64,000 nucleotides of DNA from Enterobacter hormaechei subsp. xiangfangensis. GTDB taxonomy: Bacteria > Pseudomonadota > Gammaproteobacteria > Enterobacterales > Enterobacteriaceae. The notes beneath the pieces are model-generated. The model made no database searches, was not told where the DNA came from, and was given only the letters and a program-made list of their open reading frames with translations. Both the position numbers and the translations under genes were made by a program. This document shows positions 27,436-38,547 of this stretch, piece after piece. Location: contig NZ_CP017183.1 of NCBI RefSeq assembly GCF_001729785.1, positions 1,984,001-2,048,000 of the forward strand, read 5' to 3'. Numbering within the stretch: the first letter of the stretch is position 1; every line of letters begins with the position of its first letter.

Positions 27436-28800
27436 TCATGTTCTGAACACCACCACCCGGTTGCGGCCCGTCTCTTTTGCCTCGTACATGGCTTTATCCG
27501 CGCTTTCCACACAGGTTTCAGCGCTGGTTTCCGGCGAGGTAGCGGTGAATACTCCCATACTAATGGTAATCGGTTCCGGAAGCTGCCCACCGCTGCTGGC
27601 CTTGTCAAACCCGCTCAACTTGAGGCGAATACGTTCGGCAACCTGATGCGCGACATCGGACGGTGTATTTGTCAGCATGAGCACAAACTCTTCGCCGCCG
27701 ATCCGCGCCGCGATATCCTGCGGTCGCACCGAATCGGTCAACAGGTTTGAGACAAACTGTAAAACCCTATCCCCCTGCAAATGACCGTAGCAGTCGTTAA
27801 TGCGTTTAAAACGGTCAAGATCGCTCACGACCACCGATACCGGATGTGTCACCGTGGCCGTGTTTAGCGCGTGATTTAATGAATCATAGAAATAGCTGCG
27901 ATTATAAAGACGGGTGAGGGGGTCGCGGATGGAATTTTGATAAGACTGCTGATATTTTACATGCGAGTCACGATACAAATTAAATACGTCGGAAAGTAAG
28001 ATGAAAATAATCATTAACGTAGCGACAGTTTCGAATAACCGTGCCCGGTACCATGAAATATCTTCAGCGTGTCCGCCTAACAATAGCATGAGCAGAGTGA
28101 CGATATAACAGACACATAAAAAATTGCCGCCGACCCAAAACAAATTCCTCACGCGGGTAATGGCCAACAGGGTGATTAACGTTACTACCCACAGGACGAT
28201 CAAAATGATATTGATCGCCTGGCTCCAGAGAACCATAAACTGTCGGGTTTCATTATCCACCAGGTCCAGTGTGAGCAGGGTTGAATGGCTGGAATAGAAC
28301 AATGCCAGCCCAAGCATACAGCCCGTAAAGAGCGAGGCGCCGACAACGATACCAACATGGGCGCTTCGTGAGAGCGCAGAATTGCGCAGGGTATACAGTA
28401 ATGCTGCGACGATCATCAGCACCGCCATTAAAAAGTGGCGGAACATGTAGAAAATCATGGCGTCGTTATAGTTCGCTTCGTTGAACTGATAGAGATCAAG
28501 CCAGGCCGGGAAGCTGGCCAGTGTCCCCACCATCAGTAACGCCGAACCGGCAAAGGCCAGGGCAATGGGAACAAGATATAATCGCCTTTTGTCGCACCAG
28601 TATTTCATTGCCATAAAACAGGCAATAAACAGATGGAACACCAGAAGAAATATCGTCAGCGTAGGGAAAAACAAAGGTGAAAACGAAGGAACCCATGCAA
28701 CAAGTTTTATAAAAAAACCTTGTAATACGGCAATGATAACAATGCACCCAAGCGCGAAGGCCACAAAGCGGTTCTTTACAAATCGACAGATCGCAAGCAT
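27436..28800 (-). CDS. Membrane-bound diguanylate cyclase (GGDEF)
   Basis: 454 residues. About eight hydrophobic helices fill the first ~280 residues, a MASE-type membrane sensor. The C-terminal GGDEF domain starts at RDPLTRLYNRSYFYDSLNHA and carries an intact GGEEF active site (IAARIGGEEFVLML). An inhibitory RxxD site is present five residues before it only in part (RPQD), so product inhibition is uncertain. It makes cyclic di-GMP, favouring adhesion over motility. E. coli has no gene between slyA and slyB, so this is a lineage-specific insertion; the neighbouring gene order is otherwise kept. Confidence 0.9.
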   Translation of the reverse strand: MLAICRFVKNRFVAFALGCIVIIAVLQGFFIKLVAWVPSFSPLFFPTLTIFLLVFHLFIACFMAMKYWCDKRRLYLVPIALAFAGSALLMVGTLASFPAWLDLYQFNEANYNDAMIFYMFRHFLMAVLMIVAALLYTLRNSALSRSAHVGIVVGASLFTGCMLGLALFYSSHSTLLTLDLVDNETRQFMVLWSQAINIILIVLWVVTLITLLAITRVRNLFWVGGNFLCVCYIVTLLMLLLGGHAEDISWYRARLFETVATLMIIFILLSDVFNLYRDSHVKYQQSYQNSIRDPLTRLYNRSYFYDSLNHALNTATVTHPVSVVVSDLDRFKRINDCYGHLQGDRVLQFVSNLLTDSVRPQDIAARIGGEEFVLMLTNTPSDVAHQVAERIRLKLSGFDKASSGGQLPEPITISMGVFTATSPETSAETCVESADKAMYEAKETGRNRVVVFRT

Positions 28801-28961
28801 AGAGAATTTAAAAATTAAAAAAGGAAAAAGAGATTGCGAAGAGTCTAAGCGAGGGAAATAAAAAATACTTTGCGCACGGACAAGAACGGGTGAAATGAAT
28901 AATTCACCATGTGAATATATTGTGCCAATATATTATTGGAAATGATGATTTTGGTAAATGG

Positions 28962-28984
28962 ATGCGGTCTGAAAGACCACATCC
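28962..28984 (-). terminator. Possible slyB terminator
   Basis: GATGTGGTC and GACCGCATC, read on the minus strand, form a 9-bp stem just downstream of the slyB stop. The following CATTTACC is a poor U-tract. Confidence 0.4.
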
Positions 28985-28993
28985 ATCAGGATA

Positions 28994-29461
28994 TTAACGC
29001 GGGGAGACGGTGACCTGGCTGCCGTTGCTTGCAAGAACAACACGCTGGCCAGCAGAGAAGCGGGTGTTACCCTGTTTCTGCACAACCATAATAGTGCTGC
29101 CATCGTCTTTGCGGATTTCCAGCTCAACGCCCTGAGTTTTGTTCATCGCACCCTGAACGCCCTGACCCGCTACGCCGCCTGCAACTGCGCCCGCTGCGGT
29201 CGCCAGAGAACGTCCGGTGCCGCCGCCAATGGTATTACCCAGGAAACCACCCAGCACAGCACCGCCGATTGCGCCCACCACGTTCGTGTCATCGCCACCC
29301 TGAATCTGAACAGGACGGGCATTAACGATAGTACCGTATGTCACGTTCTGTACCTGTTTAGCTTCAGAAGCACTATATACGTCGCCGGAGAGTGAACTGT
29401 CATTCACACAACCCGCCAGTGTTAAACCAATCAGCGAAACGCCCAGTACACGTAAAATCAT
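28994..29461 (-). CDS. slyB: SlyB, outer-membrane lipoprotein
   Basis: 155 residues with lipobox ISLTLAGC-type LTLAGCVND (Cys18) and the glycine-zipper segment AIGGAVLGGFLGNTIGGG (about 60-90) of the Pcp/SlyB family. In E. coli it belongs to the PhoPQ regulon and stabilises outer-membrane proteins under stress. Length and sequence are normal. Confidence 0.95.
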   Translation of the reverse strand: MILRVLGVSLIGLTLAGCVNDSSLSGDVYSASEAKQVQNVTYGTIVNARPVQIQGGDDTNVVGAIGGAVLGGFLGNTIGGGTGRSLATAAGAVAGGVAGQGVQGAMNKTQGVELEIRKDDGSTIMVVQKQGNTRFSAGQRVVLASNGSQVTVSPR

Positions 29462-29716
29462 TTGACTCTCCTGTTCACCAAAAAACGCCCGGTTGGGGCA
29501 TCCGTTATGGCTAAATTATATGGCATTCCTGACCACAGTTCATATCTTTGCATGCCGAATAAATAAATTTTACCTGAACAGGGCTTAACGGGACATAAAC
29601 AAACATCGCCTGTGCTACAGGTCTGAGATTGTTAAAAATTATTATCACCGCATAGCAAAGCCGCGTTATTTATGATGGAGTGTTTGCACTTAGCCCATGT
29701 AACGTAAGGAAAGCGC

Positions 29717-30841
29717 ATGAAATCGGGTCGCTATATCGGTGTGATGTCTGGTACCAGTCTTGACGGTGTGGATGTCGTTCTGGCCGCCATTGATGAAAAC
29801 ATGGTGGCGCAGCAGGCAAGCCTGACCTGGCCAATTCCGGTCTCGTTAAAAGAAGAGATCCTGAACATCTGCCAGGGGCAACAGCTGACGCTTTCCCAAC
29901 TGGGCCAACTGGATGTGCGTCTGGGGGCGCTGTTTGCTGATGCGGTACTGGCCCTGATGCAGCAGGAAAGACTCCACCCACAGGACATCGTGGCAATAGG
30001 CTGCCATGGGCAGACCGTCTGGCATGAACCTGTCGGCGAGGCGCCGCACACGATGCAAATTGGCGATAACAACCAGATTGTGGCAAAAACCGGCGTAACG
30101 GTGGTGGGTGATTTCCGTCGTCGTGATATGGCCCTCGGCGGGCAGGGGGCGCCGCTGGTTCCGGCATTTCATCAGGCGCTGCTGGCGCACCCGGTAGAGC
30201 GCAGGATGGTCCTGAACATCGGCGGGATCGCCAACCTGTCGATGCTTATTCCCGGGCAACCCGTGCGGGGGTACGATACCGGACCCGGTAATATGCTGAT
30301 GGATGCCTGGATCTGGCGTCAGAGCGGTAAAGCCTATGACAAAGACGCGCAGTGGGCCAGCCAGGGGAAAGTGATCCTTCCCTTGCTGCAAACCCTGTTA
30401 AGCGATCCTTTCTTTGCTCTGCCTGCGCCAAAAAGCACGGGGCGGGAATATTTCAACTACGGCTGGCTTGAACGTCAGCTGGCGCGCTTCCCCGGCCTTG
30501 CGCCTCAGGATGTTCAGGCTACGCTGACGGAGCTCACCGCGGTGTCGATCTCTGAACAGGTGTTGCTGAGCGGCGGGTGTGAGCGCTTGCTGGTATGCGG
30601 AGGCGGAAGCCGAAACCCGCTGGTGATGGCACGCCTCGCCGCCTTGCTGCCGGGCACCGAAGTCACGACCACTGATGAAGCCGGGATCAGCGGAGACGAT
30701 ATGGAAGCGCTGGCCTTCGCCTGGCTTGCCTGGCGTACGGTTGCCGGTCTGCCGGGTAATTTACCCTCCGTAACCGGTGCGCGGGAGGCGAGCGTCCTCG
30801 GGGCCATTTTCCCCGCAAACCCGCGCCATAATCAGAGTTAA
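29717..30841 (+). CDS. anmK: Anhydro-N-acetylmuramic acid kinase
   Basis: 374 residues of the ASKHA kinase fold. The phosphate-binding start [17 protein letters not shown], then [20 protein letters not shown] and the adenosine motif VCGGGSRNP are all present. It cleaves and phosphorylates 1,6-anhydroMurNAc to MurNAc-6-phosphate in cell-wall recycling. It is followed by mliC. Confidence 0.95.
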   Translation: MKSGRYIGVMSGTSLDGVDVVLAAIDENMVAQQASLTWPIPVSLKEEILNICQGQQLTLSQLGQLDVRLGALFADAVLALMQQERLHPQDIVAIGCHGQTVWHEPVGEAPHTMQIGDNNQIVAKTGVTVVGDFRRRDMALGGQGAPLVPAFHQALLAHPVERRMVLNIGGIANLSMLIPGQPVRGYDTGPGNMLMDAWIWRQSGKAYDKDAQWASQGKVILPLLQTLLSDPFFALPAPKSTGREYFNYGWLERQLARFPGLAPQDVQATLTELTAVSISEQVLLSGGCERLLVCGGGSRNPLVMARLAALLPGTEVTTTDEAGISGDDMEALAFAWLAWRTVAGLPGNLPSVTGAREASVLGAIFPANPRHNQS

Positions 30842-30934
30842 CTGAAATTCAGCGGGAGGCGTAACCCGTAAAATAGGGAAAAACAGGAGGGCGGTTAGGC
30901 CCTCCAGGACCAGGATAGTCTTCGGAATCTGCCC

Positions 30935-31258
30935 ATGAAAAAACTTCTTCTCATTGCTGTACCTTTTCTTATGACCGGATGCAGCGTCTATAACCAGTTC
31001 GTTGAGCGTATGCAAACCGATACGCTGGAATATCGTTGTGATGAAAAACCGCTGACGGTGAAGCTGAACAACCCGCGTCAGGAAGCCAGCTTTGTTTATG
31101 ACAATAAGTTGTTGACGCTGAAGCAGGGAATGTCGGCCTCCGGTGCGCGCTACTCAGACGGGATCTACGTCTTCTGGTCGAAAGGCGACAGCGCCACCGT
31201 CTACAAGCGTGACCACATTGTGCTGAACAATTGTCAGCTTCAAAATCCGAAGCGTTGA
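30935..31258 (+). CDS. mliC: MliC, membrane-bound inhibitor of C-type lysozyme
   Basis: 107 residues starting [20 protein letters not shown], a lipoprotein signal with lipidated Cys16. The mature beta-barrel domain keeps YRCDEKPL and the [17 protein letters not shown] loop that plugs the lysozyme active site. It protects the sacculus from host C-type lysozyme. Confidence 0.93.
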   Translation: MKKLLLIAVPFLMTGCSVYNQFVERMQTDTLEYRCDEKPLTVKLNNPRQEASFVYDNKLLTLKQGMSASGARYSDGIYVFWSKGDSATVYKRDHIVLNNCQLQNPKR

Positions 31259-31315
31259 GATTTTTGAAGGGGGCGCGCACAATAGCGCCACCCAATCTCA
31301 CTTTCAGCTAACGCC

Positions 31316-31972
31316 ATGTCAGATAACGACGAACTACAGCAAATTGCGCATCTGCGCCGTGAATACACCAAAGGCGGTCTGCGACGCCAGGATCTTCCCG
31401 CCGAACCGCTGGTGCTTTTTGAACGCTGGCTGAAGCAGGCCTGCGAAGCGAAACTGGCCGACCCGACCGCGATGGTTGTTGCCACGGTTGATGAAAATGG
31501 TCAGCCGTATCAACGCATCGTTCTTCTCAAGCATTATGACGAGAAAGGGCTGGTGTTCTACACCAACCTGGGCAGTCGTAAAGCGCATCACCTTGAAAAT
31601 AATCCGCGTATTAGCCTGCTCTTCCCGTGGCATATGCTTGAGCGCCAGGTGATGGTTACCGGCAAGGCGGAGCGCCTCTCTACGCTCGAAGTGGTGAAAT
31701 ATTTCCACAGCCGCCCGCGCGACAGTCAGATCGGTGCCTGGGTCTCTAAACAGTCCAGCCGAATCTCAGCCCGCGGCGTGCTGGAGAGTAAATTCCTCGA
31801 ACTCAAACAAAAGTTTCAGCAGGGTGAAGTACCGCTGCCGAGTTTCTGGGGCGGGTTCCGCATCCCCATTGAGCAGATGGAATTCTGGCAGGGCGGTGAA
31901 CACCGTCTCCACGACCGCTTTTTATACCAGCGCGACAACGGTGGCTGGAAAATCGACAGACTGGCACCGTAA
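31316..31972 (+). CDS. pdxH: Pyridoxine/pyridoxamine 5'-phosphate oxidase
   Basis: 218 residues, normal length, with the FMN-binding barrel segments [18 protein letters not shown] and [13 protein letters not shown] at the C-terminus. It oxidises PNP or PMP to pyridoxal 5'-phosphate. It lies with the pyridoxal kinase gene pdxY two genes on, separated by tyrS, as in E. coli. Confidence 0.96.
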   Translation: MSDNDELQQIAHLRREYTKGGLRRQDLPAEPLVLFERWLKQACEAKLADPTAMVVATVDENGQPYQRIVLLKHYDEKGLVFYTNLGSRKAHHLENNPRISLLFPWHMLERQVMVTGKAERLSTLEVVKYFHSRPRDSQIGAWVSKQSSRISARGVLESKFLELKQKFQQGEVPLPSFWGGFRIPIEQMEFWQGGEHRLHDRFLYQRDNGGWKIDRLAP

Positions 31973-31992
31973 TCCCCAAAATTTGTTGATTT

Positions 31993-32025
31993 AAGCGCTA
32001 GCGCACACCGCGCTGGCGCTTTATT
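31993..32025 (+). terminator. Hairpin between pdxH and tyrS
   Basis: AAGCGCTAGCGC and GCGCTGGCGCTT form a 12-bp stem followed by TTATTC; the U-tract is weak, so partial readthrough into tyrS is likely. Confidence 0.5.
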
Positions 32026-32097
32026 CTATGGTCCTTTCGCATCAGGCGAAAAGTCGTGTACCGGCAAAGGTGCAGTCGTTTATACATGGAGAATTTG

Positions 32098-33372
32098 ATG
32101 GCAAGCAGTAACTTGATTAAACAATTGCAAGAGCGGGGCCTCGTGGCCCAGGTGACGGACGAGGAAGCGTTAGCAGAGCGACTGGCGCAAGGCCCGATCG
32201 CGCTCTATTGCGGCTTCGATCCCACCGCTGACAGCTTGCATTTGGGGCATCTTGTTCCATTGTTATGCCTGAAACGCTTCCAGATGGCCGGCCATAAGCC
32301 TGTCGCTCTGGTTGGCGGCGCGACCGGTCTGATTGGCGACCCAAGTTTCAAAGCCGCTGAGCGTAAGCTGAATACCGAAGATACCGTGCAGGAGTGGGTG
32401 GATAAGATCCGTAAACAGGTTGCACCATTCCTGGATTTCGACTGCGGTGAGAACTCTGCGATTGCGGCGAACAACTACGACTGGTTTGGTGGCATGAACG
32501 TGCTGACGTTCCTGCGTGACATCGGCAAACACTTCTCTGTTAACCAGATGATTAACAAAGAAGCAGTGAAGCAGCGTCTTAACCGTGACGACCAAGGTAT
32601 CTCTTTCACCGAGTTCTCTTACAACCTGTTGCAGGGGTATGACTTTGCCTGCCTGAACAAGCTGCACGGCGTATCTCTGCAAATTGGCGGTTCCGACCAG
32701 TGGGGTAACATCACCTCCGGTATCGATCTGACCCGTCGCCTCCACCAGAATCAGGTGTTTGGTCTGACCGTGCCGTTGATCACCAAAGCAGACGGTACCA
32801 AGTTCGGTAAGACCGAAGGCGGCGCGGTATGGCTGGATCCGAAGAAAACCAGCCCGTATAAATTCTACCAGTTCTGGATCAACACGGCGGATGCCGACGT
32901 TTATCGCTTCCTGAAGTTCTTCACCTTTATGGATATCGAAGAAATCAATGCGCTGGAAGAAGAAGACAAGAACAGCGGTAAAGCACCACGCGCCCAGTAC
33001 GTGCTGGCGGACGAAGTAACCAAACTGGTTCACGGCGAAGAAGGTCTGGCGGCGGCGAAACGCATTACGGCGAGCCTGTTTAACGGGACCCTGAGCGATT
33101 TAAGCGAAGCGGATTTCGAACAGCTGGCGCAGGATGGCGTACCGATGGTGGAGATGGAAAAAGGCGCCGATCTGATGCAGGCGCTGGTGGACTCCGAGCT
33201 CCAGCCGTCTCGCGGTCAGGCGCGTAAAACCATCGCCTCTAACGCGATCACCATTAATGGCGAAAAACAGGCCGATCCGGAATACACCTTTACCGAGAAC
33301 GACCGTCTCTATGGTCGCTACACGCTACTGCGTCGCGGTAAGAAAAATTACTGCCTGGTCTGCTGGAAGTAA
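32098..33372 (+). CDS. tyrS: Tyrosyl-tRNA synthetase
   Basis: 424 residues from ATG 32098 ([19 protein letters not shown]). Class I motifs are visible as HLGHL (HIGH type) near residue 45 and KFGKT (KMSKS type) near residue 235; a C-terminal S4 RNA-binding domain ([15 protein letters not shown]) ends the protein. It charges tRNA-Tyr. Confidence 0.97.
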   Translation: MASSNLIKQLQERGLVAQVTDEEALAERLAQGPIALYCGFDPTADSLHLGHLVPLLCLKRFQMAGHKPVALVGGATGLIGDPSFKAAERKLNTEDTVQEWVDKIRKQVAPFLDFDCGENSAIAANNYDWFGGMNVLTFLRDIGKHFSVNQMINKEAVKQRLNRDDQGISFTEFSYNLLQGYDFACLNKLHGVSLQIGGSDQWGNITSGIDLTRRLHQNQVFGLTVPLITKADGTKFGKTEGGAVWLDPKKTSPYKFYQFWINTADADVYRFLKFFTFMDIEEINALEEEDKNSGKAPRAQYVLADEVTKLVHGEEGLAAAKRITASLFNGTLSDLSEADFEQLAQDGVPMVEMEKGADLMQALVDSELQPSRGQARKTIASNAITINGEKQADPEYTFTENDRLYGRYTLLRRGKKNYCLVCWK

Positions 33373-33385
33373 TTAAAAGTATGCA

Positions 33386-33412
33386 GGGGCGTGGGAAACC
33401 ACGCCCCTTTTG
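33386..33412 (+). terminator. tyrS terminator
   Basis: GGGGCGTGG-GAAA-CCACGCCCC followed by TTTTG, 14 bp after the tyrS stop and before pdxY; pdxY probably also has its own promoter or relies on readthrough. Confidence 0.8.
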
Positions 33413-33438
33413 TTTTGACAGGGTTTGGTAAGTACAAC

Positions 33439-34299
33439 ATGAAGAACATCCTCGCCATTCAGTCCCACGTTGTGTTTGGACATGCTGGCAACAGCGCTGC
33501 GGAATTCCCGATGCGCCGCCTCGGCGTTAACGTCTGGCCCCTCAATACCGTCCAGTTTTCGAATCACACCCAGTACGGTAAATGGACCGGCTGCGTGATG
33601 CCGCCGTCGCATCTGACGGAAGTCGTTCAGGGGATTGCGGATATCGACCAGCTTAAACGCTGCGATGCCGTACTGAGCGGCTATCTGGGATCGGCGGAGC
33701 AGGGGGAACATATCCTCGGCATTGTGCGCCAGGTGAAAGCGGCAAACCCCGCGGCGAAATATTTCTGCGATCCGGTGATGGGACATCCTGAAAAAGGCTG
33801 CATCGTAGCGCCGGGCGTTGCGGAGTTTCATGTCCGTCATGCATTGCCCGCCAGCGATATTATTGCCCCCAACCTGATTGAACTGGAGATCCTCAGCGAG
33901 CATCCGGTTAACAGCGTAGAAGAGGCTGTAAGCGCCTCTCGCGAGCTGATCGCCCAGGGGCCAGAGATTGTACTGGTGAAACACCTGGCACGCGCAGGGT
34001 TGAGCCAGGACCGTTTTGAGAAGCTGCTGGTGACGAAGGATGAAGCCTGGCATATCAGTCGACCGCTGGTGGATTTCGGTGCACGTCAGCCTGTCGGGGT
34101 CGGGGACGTGACCAGCGGTTTGCTGCTGGTGAAGCTATTGCAGGGCGCGAGCCTGCGCGATGCGCTGGAGCACGTCACCGCAGCCGTTTATGAAATCATG
34201 ATTGCGACGAAGACGATGCAGGAATATGAGCTCCAGGTCGTCGCGGCACAGGATCGCATCGCGAAGCCGGAGCACTATTTTAGCGCAACGCAGCTATAG
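33439..34299 (+). CDS. pdxY: Pyridoxal kinase
   Basis: 286 residues from ATG 33439 ([18 protein letters not shown]). A ribokinase-like fold with the GVGDVTSG anion-hole motif near residue 220. It phosphorylates pyridoxal in the B6 salvage pathway. A pair of REP sequences follows its stop. Confidence 0.95.
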   Translation: MKNILAIQSHVVFGHAGNSAAEFPMRRLGVNVWPLNTVQFSNHTQYGKWTGCVMPPSHLTEVVQGIADIDQLKRCDAVLSGYLGSAEQGEHILGIVRQVKAANPAAKYFCDPVMGHPEKGCIVAPGVAEFHVRHALPASDIIAPNLIELEILSEHPVNSVEEAVSASRELIAQGPEIVLVKHLARAGLSQDRFEKLLVTKDEAWHISRPLVDFGARQPVGVGDVTSGLLLVKLLQGASLRDALEHVTAAVYEIMIATKTMQEYELQVVAAQDRIAKPEHYFSATQL

Positions 34300-34304
34300 A
34301 CACT

Positions 34305-34374
34305 GCCCGGCGGCGCTGCGCTTGCACGGGCCTACGGAATTTGTAGGCCGGGTAAGCGTCAGCGCCACCCGGCT
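34305..34374. repeat. REP pair (BIME) after pdxY
   Basis: Two inverted copies of the enterobacterial REP unit (GCCCGGCGGCGCTGCGCTTG and GTAGGCCGGGTAAGCGTCAG) face each other between pdxY and gstA. Such extragenic palindromes stabilise mRNA 3' ends and can bind gyrase or IHF. Confidence 0.85.
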
Positions 34375-34389
34375 CCCCAGGCCGCTCCG

Positions 34390-34995
34390 TTAATTCAACC
34401 CTTCCGCTTTCAGCGCCGCCGCCACCGCAGGACGCTCCGCCACGCGCGTCATATACGAGGCGACATGGTCTAATCCTTCCATGTTCAACTTAACCGCGCG
34501 CGCCCAGCGCAGAACGGTAAACAGATAGGCATCGGCGATAGTGAAACGCGAGCCACAGATCCACTGGTCGTCTTTCAGCGCGTCGTTAACGTACTGCAAC
34601 TTTTTCTCCAGCAGCGCGCGCACGGTAGGTTTGTACTCTTCTGGCGTGTCCGGGCGGAACAGGGGCGTAAAGCCTTTGTGCAGTTCGGTGGCAATATAGT
34701 TCAGCCACTCCAGCGTCTTATAACGCGCAATGCTGCCGGTGGGGGCAAGGAGCTGACGATCCGGTACGTTGTCCGCCAGGAATTGCATAATCGCCACCCC
34801 TTCGGTCAGCAGGGTGCCATCATCCAGCAGCAGGGCCGGAACCTGCCCTTTTGGGTTAATCGCAAAAAAGTCATCCCCGTTTTCCAGGCGCTTTTTCATC
34901 AGGTCAACGCCGTCCAGCGTGAAATCTTTACCGCTCTCGCGAAGCGTAATATGGGAAGCAAGAGAGCAGGCGCCCGGTTTATAGAACAGTTTCAT
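34390..34995 (-). CDS. gstA: Glutathione S-transferase
   Basis: 201 residues, beta-class GST. The N-terminal thioredoxin-like domain begins [18 protein letters not shown] with the functional Cys10 of this class; a helical C-terminal domain follows. It conjugates glutathione to electrophiles. It lies next to dtpA, as in E. coli. Confidence 0.95.
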   Translation of the reverse strand: MKLFYKPGACSLASHITLRESGKDFTLDGVDLMKKRLENGDDFFAINPKGQVPALLLDDGTLLTEGVAIMQFLADNVPDRQLLAPTGSIARYKTLEWLNYIATELHKGFTPLFRPDTPEEYKPTVRALLEKKLQYVNDALKDDQWICGSRFTIADAYLFTVLRWARAVKLNMEGLDHVASYMTRVAERPAVAAALKAEGLN

Positions 34996-35047
34996 CGGTA
35001 ACTCCTTTTTGCTGAGGTTCCAGCTATGTTAGTGCGCGTTCGGATAA

Positions 35048-35075
35048 AAAAAAAGCCGCTAATCAATTAGCGGCT
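35048..35075 (-). terminator. dtpA terminator
   Basis: AGCCGCTAAT and ATTAGCGGCT form a perfect 10-bp stem; on the minus strand nine T follow. It sits 25 bp past the dtpA stop. Confidence 0.85.
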
Positions 35076-35100
35076 TCTGTTCAGTCGTTTCCCGATGACA

Positions 35101-36609
35101 TTACGCGTTCGCGGTTTTAATCGCTTTAGCGGATTTGTCGTCGTCCTGCGTCATACGATTCAGTTTAGGTGCGGTCAGCAGCATCAGTACGGCAATCACG
35201 GCGGTCGCGATACCAATTTGCATGAACACGGTGCCGTAGACATTCAGGGAAACCAGCGGGTCGGTAACGTTGTCTGGTACCGCCATCAGGTTCGCAATCT
35301 TACCTGCGATGATGGCCGCGCCAGCGGTAGTCAGGAACCAGCTACCCATGATGAAGCCCATCAGACGCTGAGGGACCAGCTGCGCAACCATCGCCAGGCC
35401 CAGACCGGAGATCATCAGTTCACCGATGGATTGCAGCGCATAGCTCAGGATCAGCCAGTTTACAGACACGATACCCGCGTCGGTCGCGAATTTCGTCCCC
35501 AGCGGCAGCACCAGGAATGCGCCAGAGCACAGCACCATACCGATAGCGAACTTGTGCGGCATAGGCAGACGGTCGCCCATCTTGTTATAGATAGCGGCCA
35601 GAATCGGGCTACCAATCATGATCCAGAACGGGTTCAGGGCCTGATACTGCTCCGGCTCGAACGCGATACCGAGGATGGAGTGCTCAACGTTGCGGATAGC
35701 GAAGAAGTTCAGAGACGTTGGCATCTGGCTGTACAGAACGAAGAAGATGATTGCTTCCAGCATCAGAATGAACGCCACAATCATCTTACGACGTGCCGCA
35801 CCCTGCATCGCGAAGGCTTCTTTCGCGAAGATAATCACGATACCCAGCGCAACCACGCCCAGTACGGCACGTGCAACGCCCTGGTTATGCAGCAGCCAGG
35901 TGGCGACAGCGGCCAGGATCACGATGCCGACGATGGTTGCCAGCAGTTTGCCCATGTGCACGGGTTCGAAGTCTGGTTTTGAACCATAGTCTTTAACCCA
36001 GCTACGGCAGAACAGGAAGTTCACAACGGTGATCAGCATACCCACGAAGCTCAGCGCAAACGCTACGCTCCAGCCGAATTTTGCGGCCAGCCATGGGGTT
36101 GCCAGCATAGAGAAGAAGGAGCCGATGTTGATGGACATGTAGTACATGGTAAATGCACCGTCCAGACGTGGGTCATCTTTGCTGTAGCAGGTAGAGAGCA
36201 GGGAAGATGGGTTCGCCTTGAAGAGGCCGTTACCTACCGCGATGGTAGCCATGCCCATGTAAACCACACCTGCATCGTGCCCGGACCAGGCAACCAGCCC
36301 ATAGCCAATCGCCAGAACAACGGCGCCCAGCATAATGACTCGTTTAGTACCGAGGACTTTATCGCCTAACCAGCCGCCGATAGCGACGAGGCCATACACC
36401 AGGGCGCTGAAGGAAGAGAATAGCGTGATGGAATCGGCTTCAGACATACCCAGCTGTTTAACCAGGTAAACCGCCATGATCCCTTGCAGGCCGTAGTAGC
36501 CAAAACGTTCCCATAATTCGATAGAGAAAATGAGATAGAACGCTTTAGGCTGTTTGAAAGCGTTAAGACTTACGCTCTCATCTGTTGGTTTATTGTTTGC
36601 AGTAGACAC
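35101..36609 (-). CDS. dtpA: DtpA (TppB), di/tripeptide permease
   Basis: 502 residues, 14 membrane segments, POT/PTR family. The motif [19 protein letters not shown] in helix 1 carries the ExxERFxYY signature that couples protons to peptide uptake. In E. coli the gene is tripeptide-inducible and OmpR-dependent. A 613-bp upstream region precedes it. Confidence 0.96.
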   Translation of the reverse strand: MSTANNKPTDESVSLNAFKQPKAFYLIFSIELWERFGYYGLQGIMAVYLVKQLGMSEADSITLFSSFSALVYGLVAIGGWLGDKVLGTKRVIMLGAVVLAIGYGLVAWSGHDAGVVYMGMATIAVGNGLFKANPSSLLSTCYSKDDPRLDGAFTMYYMSINIGSFFSMLATPWLAAKFGWSVAFALSFVGMLITVVNFLFCRSWVKDYGSKPDFEPVHMGKLLATIVGIVILAAVATWLLHNQGVARAVLGVVALGIVIIFAKEAFAMQGAARRKMIVAFILMLEAIIFFVLYSQMPTSLNFFAIRNVEHSILGIAFEPEQYQALNPFWIMIGSPILAAIYNKMGDRLPMPHKFAIGMVLCSGAFLVLPLGTKFATDAGIVSVNWLILSYALQSIGELMISGLGLAMVAQLVPQRLMGFIMGSWFLTTAGAAIIAGKIANLMAVPDNVTDPLVSLNVYGTVFMQIGIATAVIAVLMLLTAPKLNRMTQDDDKSAKAIKTANA

Positions 36610-37222
36610 ATATACCTCTTTTTTTACATCCCATATTAACGGGGGTGTTCATAGCGTGATGACCGTAGTCCATCCGCTTTATAGTTATATTGGGAGGGGA
36701 AACGGCGGGTAATGTTCACTATCCAGCCCCATCTGGCAATACGTTTGTAATAATCTGTTACATATAACTCTGGCGGTATAATCATCGGTTCACGCAAATG
36801 TTATGCAGCTTTAAATTTCATTGGTTGAAAATTAGTGGTTTTTTTGACTGTGAGCGACCCTGTTTAATGGCTGTATGGCGATATGTTCTGCTATTTCGGG
36901 TGATTGGCAGTGATATAGCCCATGTTCTGAAAAATGACTGGTCTTATGTGCGGTGTTGAATAGACGAAATCTTGTCTGACAAAGGGGTTGGGCGGGTTTT
37001 AACAACAAAAATCCAACATCAGGTTATCAGAGTGATCGCGATCACAGATGTATAGAAATTTTTGGTGATGAAAAAACTATTAACCTGTTTGAGTGTTAAA
37101 TGACCGAAGAATCGACAATGCGTAAAGGAGAAAAAGAGGGCAATTTATGGTCACATGAGAAGATATCAGAGCCCTTGTTAATTCTAAGGGCTTGAACAGG
37201 TAAGAAGTAAGGTGGTTTACGC
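36610..37222. other. Long intergenic region between dtpA and nth
   Basis: 613 bp without a convincing gene. It holds the dtpA promoter region and, further away, a perfect CRP-type palindrome (37031-37046). A small open frame from 36867 gives about 30 codons (MAVWRYVLLF...) but has no ribosome binding site. A 7-bp inverted repeat (AGCCCTT/AAGGGCT) near 37170-37192 lacks a U-tract. Confidence 0.5.
37031..37046. promoter_or_regulatory. CRP-like binding site
   Basis: AGTGATCGCGATCACA contains the CRP half-sites TGTGA and TCACT on opposite strands with a 6-bp palindromic spacer. It lies about 420 bp upstream of dtpA and has no obvious gene to control, so a non-coding transcript is one possibility. 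Confidence 0.5.
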
Positions 37223-37858
37223 TCAGGGATAGACTTTTTCTTTGTATTCGCAGAGATCTTCGATAATGCAGGAACCGCAGCGTGGCTTACGGGCAATACA
37301 GGTATACCGGCCGTGCAGGATCAGCCAGTGGTGGCAGTCCACCTTAAATTCCGCAGGAACGACTTTTAACAGCTTCTCTTCAACCTCTTCCACGTTTTTA
37401 CCCGGCGCGAAACGGGTGCGATTTGAGACGCGGAAGATATGGGTATCTACGGCGATGGTCGGCCAGCCAAACGCCGTGTTCAGCACCACATTTGCCGTTT
37501 TACGCCCGACGCCCGGCAACGCTTCCAGCGCGGCGCGATCTTCCGGGACTTCACCGCCGTGCTTCTCCAGCAGGATCCGGCAGGTCTTAATGACGTTTTC
37601 GGCCTTGCTGTTAAACAGGCCAATGGTCTTGATATAGGATTTCACACCTTCAACGCCCAGCTCCAGCATGGCCTGCGGCGTATTGGCGACAGGGTAGAGC
37701 AGGGCAGTGGCTTTATTGACGCTCACGTCCGTCGCCTGTGCAGAGAGCAGCACCGCGATCAACAGTTCAAACGGCGAGTTAAAGTTCAGCTCTGTCGTTG
37801 GATGAGGATTCTCATCGCGCAGGCGCGTCAGGATCGCAATGCGTTTCTCTTTATTCAT
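37223..37858 (-). CDS. nth: Endonuclease III
   Basis: 211 residues. The helix-hairpin-helix [13 protein letters not shown] carries the catalytic Lys, [11 protein letters not shown] the catalytic Asp, and C-x6-C-x2-C-x5-C at the end ([17 protein letters not shown]) binds a [4Fe-4S] cluster. It removes oxidised pyrimidines and nicks abasic sites. It is last in the rsx operon with a 4-bp overlap to rsxE. Confidence 0.97.
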   Translation of the reverse strand: MNKEKRIAILTRLRDENPHPTTELNFNSPFELLIAVLLSAQATDVSVNKATALLYPVANTPQAMLELGVEGVKSYIKTIGLFNSKAENVIKTCRILLEKHGGEVPEDRAALEALPGVGRKTANVVLNTAFGWPTIAVDTHIFRVSNRTRFAPGKNVEEVEEKLLKVVPAEFKVDCHHWLILHGRYTCIARKPRCGSCIIEDLCEYKEKVYP

Positions 37859-38547
37859 ACTGCTTTCTCGGGGATCCCTTCCTGTACGCTGCGTTCAGCG
37901 GCGCGGCGTTTACGTTTTTCATCAATCAGGTATTTTAACGCCAGCATCATCCCAAGGCCAATGAAGGCGCCAGGAGGTAGCATGGCCAGCAGGAACGGGG
38001 TGTCCGTATGGAACACCTCAATACGCAGCGACTTCGCCCAGCCGCCAAGCAGCGCGTCCGCACCGTCGAAGAGCGTACCGTTGCCCAAAATTTCACGCAG
38101 AGAGCCGAGGACGAACATGGCGGCAGTCGCGCCCATGCCGATGGAAAACCCATCCAGCGCGGATATGGCCGGATTGTTTTTCACCGCGAAGGCTTCAGCG
38201 CGGCCTACGACAATACAGTTAGTCACGATAAGCGGAATGAAGATCCCGAGCGACTGGTACAGGCCAAATGCGTAGGCGTTAATCAGCATTTGCACGACGC
38301 TGACCACCGACGCAATGATCATGACATAAATCGGAATACGGATTTCTGACGGCGTCCAGCGGCGCAAAACAGAAATGGAAAAGTTAGTCAGGGTCAGCAC
38401 CAGCGTGGTCGCCAGCCCCAGCCCGAGCGCGTTGGTGGCGGTAGACGTCACCGCCAGCAGCGGACATAGCCCCAGCAGCTGCACCAGCGCGGAGTTGTTC
38501 TTCCAGAGACCCTGGACGATAACCTCTTTAACCTGGCTCATGGTCAC
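37855..38547 (-). CDS. rsxE: RsxE, electron transport complex subunit
   Basis: 230 residues, six transmembrane helices, homologous to RnfE/NqrD. It is part of the ion-pumping Rsx(Rnf) complex that keeps SoxR reduced. Overlaps rsxG by 4 bp upstream and nth by 4 bp downstream. Confidence 0.96.
   Translation of the reverse strand: MTMSQVKEVIVQGLWKNNSALVQLLGLCPLLAVTSTATNALGLGLATTLVLTLTNFSISVLRRWTPSEIRIPIYVMIIASVVSVVQMLINAYAFGLYQSLGIFIPLIVTNCIVVGRAEAFAVKNNPAISALDGFSIGMGATAAMFVLGSLREILGNGTLFDGADALLGGWAKSLRIEVFHTDTPFLLAMLPPGAFIGLGMMLALKYLIDEKRKRRAAERSVQEGIPEKAV

Noticed and set aside
36867..36959. 30-codon frame in the dtpA-nth gap as a gene
   Set aside because: No ribosome binding site and no recognisable similarity; it is left within the gap description.
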